Shown here piece by piece: positions 61,201-64,000 of a stretch of DNA of 64,000 nt (within the stretch, counting starts at the first letter, position 1; each line of letters opens with the position of its first letter). Made by a program: the position numbers and the translations under genes. Origin of the DNA: DATEDA01 sp963754305 (GTDB taxonomy: Bacteria > Pseudomonadota > Gammaproteobacteria > Burkholderiales > SG8-39); the NCBI GenBank assembly GCA_963754305.1, contig CAVWFR010000023.1, positions 62,001 to 126,000 of the forward strand. The letters are read 5' to 3'. The notes under the pieces are model-generated. The model made no database searches. It saw nothing but the letters and a program-made list of their open reading frames with translations, and was not told the origin of the DNA.

Positions 61201-61444
61201 CGACCTCGTCATAACGGATCAGACTATGCCGCGGATGAGCGGCCTCCAGCTCGCCGGACGGATCGCACGCCTGTCGCCGGCGCCTCCCGTCGTGCTCTAC
61301 ACCGGCTATGCCGACGACGTCGGTCGTCATGAACTGGAGGCCGCGCGCGTGAAAGACCTGGTGCGTAAGCCGGTCGAACCCTCGGAGCTGCACGCGGTGG
61401 TCGCGGGATACACCCACGCCGATCGCTTCAAAATCGCACGGTAG
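58205..61444 (+). CDS. Acyl-CoA synthetase fused to PAS hybrid histidine kinase
   Basis: 1079 residues in one uninterrupted frame. Residues 1-545 are a full ANL acyl-CoA synthetase: A3 loop YFTSGTTSKPKLVVHTH (about 199), SPGWAKHAWSCFFAPW, DGFGQTETT (about 340), GFYRTGDVGQRDADGYITYV, FKASDYRISPFELE and PKTLSGKIRRAEL with the catalytic lysine near 531. Residues 560-680 are a PAS domain (YRAIFNVSLDAISLWDTD). HisKA has GIAHDFNNILTGMLGY (His707). The ATPase domain has NLCINARDALE (Asn820), DDGPGIPPAV and GSGMGLAVVHGI. The C-terminal receiver has VVEDEQ (Asp960) and the phospho-acceptor Asp1005 in LVITDQTMPRM. No transmembrane segment, so cytoplasmic. Confidence 0.93.
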   Translation: MSAAADFLRARDFLLAHPTEYPAVRRDFHLPQLSEFNWALDHFDTMAAGNDNVGLWIVEESGEEHRLSFATLAARSNQVANWLRAQGVQRHDRVLLMLGNEVALWETMLAAIKLGAVVVPATSLLTRDDLCDRLTRGAVRHVVAGSANTAKFEDLEGEYTRIAVGAPRTGWRDFAASSASPCTFTPNGSTRATDPVLLYFTSGTTSKPKLVVHTHQSYPVGHLSTMYWIGLRPGDVHLNISSPGWAKHAWSCFFAPWNAGACVFIYNYARFNGKAMLSVLERCRVTTLCAPPTVWRMLIQEDIAAFRGRLAIRELIGAGEPLNPEIIDRVQAAWGITIRDGFGQTETTAVIGNSPGQPVKPGSMGRPLPGYDVVLLDVDGNPADDGEMAIRLDPRPVGLMEGYLGDAGKNADAMRDGFYRTGDVGQRDADGYITYVGRADDVFKASDYRISPFELESVAIEHPAIGEAAVVPSPDPLRLAVPKCFVSLRQGYTASPELAADVFAFLRKRLAPYKRIRRLEFAELPKTLSGKIRRAELRQLEAKRRAANEKGVFEFVEDETASEERYRAIFNVSLDAISLWDTDLYMIDANPAYFQMYGYSREEVIGQRFPSDQPPDYVVAQQALIRRTLAGESCQLEMAAIRKNGERFQIESQTIPVRYRGATHAITVARDITKRKAAEAERMHLEMQLRQAQKMEAIGHLAAGIAHDFNNILTGMLGYIGLATERQEAIGDAKLGGYLEQVQASGRRARDLIQQLLTFSRGRRGERRAISLSALVAEAHGLVRSTMPATLELQVTLGEVAPVVADRVQLEQVLLNLCINARDALEGTGTVGVIVRQTRSADLVCSSCRGRVAGDFVELIVSDDGPGIPPAVMGQIFEPFFSTKDVGKGSGMGLAVVHGIVHEHGGHVVVEAPHERGTTFRILLPPGAEDRRDEARAEASGPAPRAARPALRGRVLVVEDEQSVAEFMRELLRTWGLEVDLAPSPEEALSMLGSDPGAYDLVITDQTMPRMSGLQLAGRIARLSPAPPVVLYTGYADDVGRHELEAARVKDLVRKPVEPSELHAVVAGYTHADRFKIAR

Positions 61445-61707
61445 TCACCACGGTTGGCGGCTTCGCCCTTGTCCGTGCGCAGCCGCAATCGACTTCTGCG
61501 CATCCGCCGGCCACCACCAACGCCAGCGCAGGCGGCACCGTTCGGACAGAAGCCGGTGAAGCCGCTCTGGAAGAGATTCGCGCCGACGAAGGCGGTGAGC
61601 CAGAGCCAGTTGGCGGAGTGGAACGCCGGGCTCGCCTGGACGCCGAGCGCGAGCGAGGCGAGGGCGACGGCGCCGGCGAAGATGCGGATGGTGCTTTCGG
61701 TGGTCAT
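61327..61707 (-). CDS. DUF2892 (YgaP-like) membrane protein, aberrant C-terminus
   Basis: The first 58 residues are a normal DUF2892 protein: MTTESTIRIFAGAVALASLA, NWLWLTAFVGANLFQSGFTG, FCPNG, with two helices. An AAGGAGA ribosome site precedes the ATG at 61707. Family members usually end soon after FCP with a short cysteine tail. Here the frame runs on into arginine-rich sequence and 118 bases into the 3' end of the opposite gene. A one-base shift near 61540 would give ALALVVAGGCAEVDCGCA, which looks like the family tail, so a frameshift is likely. Trust only the first part. Confidence 0.6.
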   Translation of the reverse strand: MTTESTIRIFAGAVALASLALGVQASPAFHSANWLWLTAFVGANLFQSGFTGFCPNGAACAGVGGGRRMRRSRLRLRTDKGEAANRGDYRAILKRSAWVYPATTACSSEGSTGLRTRSFTRAASSS

Positions 61708-61794
61708 TGCAGTCTCCTTGGATGACGTGTGCGCTCAGCCTATGCGCGGGCCGGCGCCGTGTCGGGGACCGCGGTCACAGCGGACCGGCGCGGG

Positions 61795-64000
<2,206 letters not shown>

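Overview
The window is about 68% GC and reads as part of a betaproteobacterial, probably Burkholderiales-like, chromosome. The main reason is the block mdh / sdhCDAB-sdhE-gltA-sucA-sucB-lpdA-zapE in the order usual for that class. Further support comes from acs followed by a DUF485/ActP pair and a transporter-linked histidine kinase, and from a gene style of ATGA or GTGA overlaps. This placement is inferred from gene order and protein style only; I could run no database search.

Layout. (1) 1-12519: TCA-cycle block. A CoA-ester lyase (cut by the window edge) and mdh face left, and succinate dehydrogenase, citrate synthase and the complete 2-oxoglutarate dehydrogenase complex face right. (2) 12536-18796: zapE, an acrylyl-CoA reductase-like gene next to propionyl-CoA synthetase, class II fumarase and a small SET-domain methyltransferase. 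(3) 18860-24438: a tightly packed eight-gene cassette with no obvious pathway: class II aldolase, orphan TRAP binding protein, two haem-oxygenase-fold proteins (one without metal ligands), alpha/beta hydrolase, AbrB-like protein, DUF1185 protein and a transglutaminase-like protein. (4) 24448-29834, minus strand: CoA lyase, CoA ligase, secreted protein, UPF0114 protein and class I fumarase, mostly overlapping. (5) 30068-43801: acetate module of acs, two frameshifted DUF294 paralogues around an intact DEDDh exonuclease, DUF485, actP, an SSS-transporter/histidine kinase fusion, a receiver-only response regulator, and a membrane PAS protein fused to a DEDDh exonuclease. (6) 43826-45352: a GlcD-type oxidase and tRNA-Ser(GGA). 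(7) About 45353-48700: lower-GC island after the tRNA with a TIR-domain gene, transposase remnants, a CDGSH protein and a small hypothetical. (8) 48709-52864: truncated glutaredoxin, a DUF6505-like protein, DUF971, a radical SAM protein with a CCAEP tail, an ATP-grasp enzyme and YggX. (9) 53143-64000: DUF2236, NDUFA9-like and hydrolase genes, a MetX-like protein, a 1079-residue acyl-CoA synthetase fused to a complete hybrid histidine kinase, a DUF2892 protein, and the 3' part of an RND pump.

How it fits together: most of the window concerns acetyl-CoA, propionyl-CoA and C4-dicarboxylate metabolism. Acs and ActP bring acetate in, PrpE and AcuI handle propionate or acrylate, and the TCA block oxidises the products. 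Two unrelated fumarases give an iron-dependent and an iron-independent route. The accessory part at 45-61 kb holds the least described material. The most striking items are the acyl-CoA synthetase/hybrid kinase fusion, the CCAEP-tail radical SAM neighbourhood, the sensor/exonuclease fusion, and the active/degenerate pair of haem-oxygenase-fold proteins.
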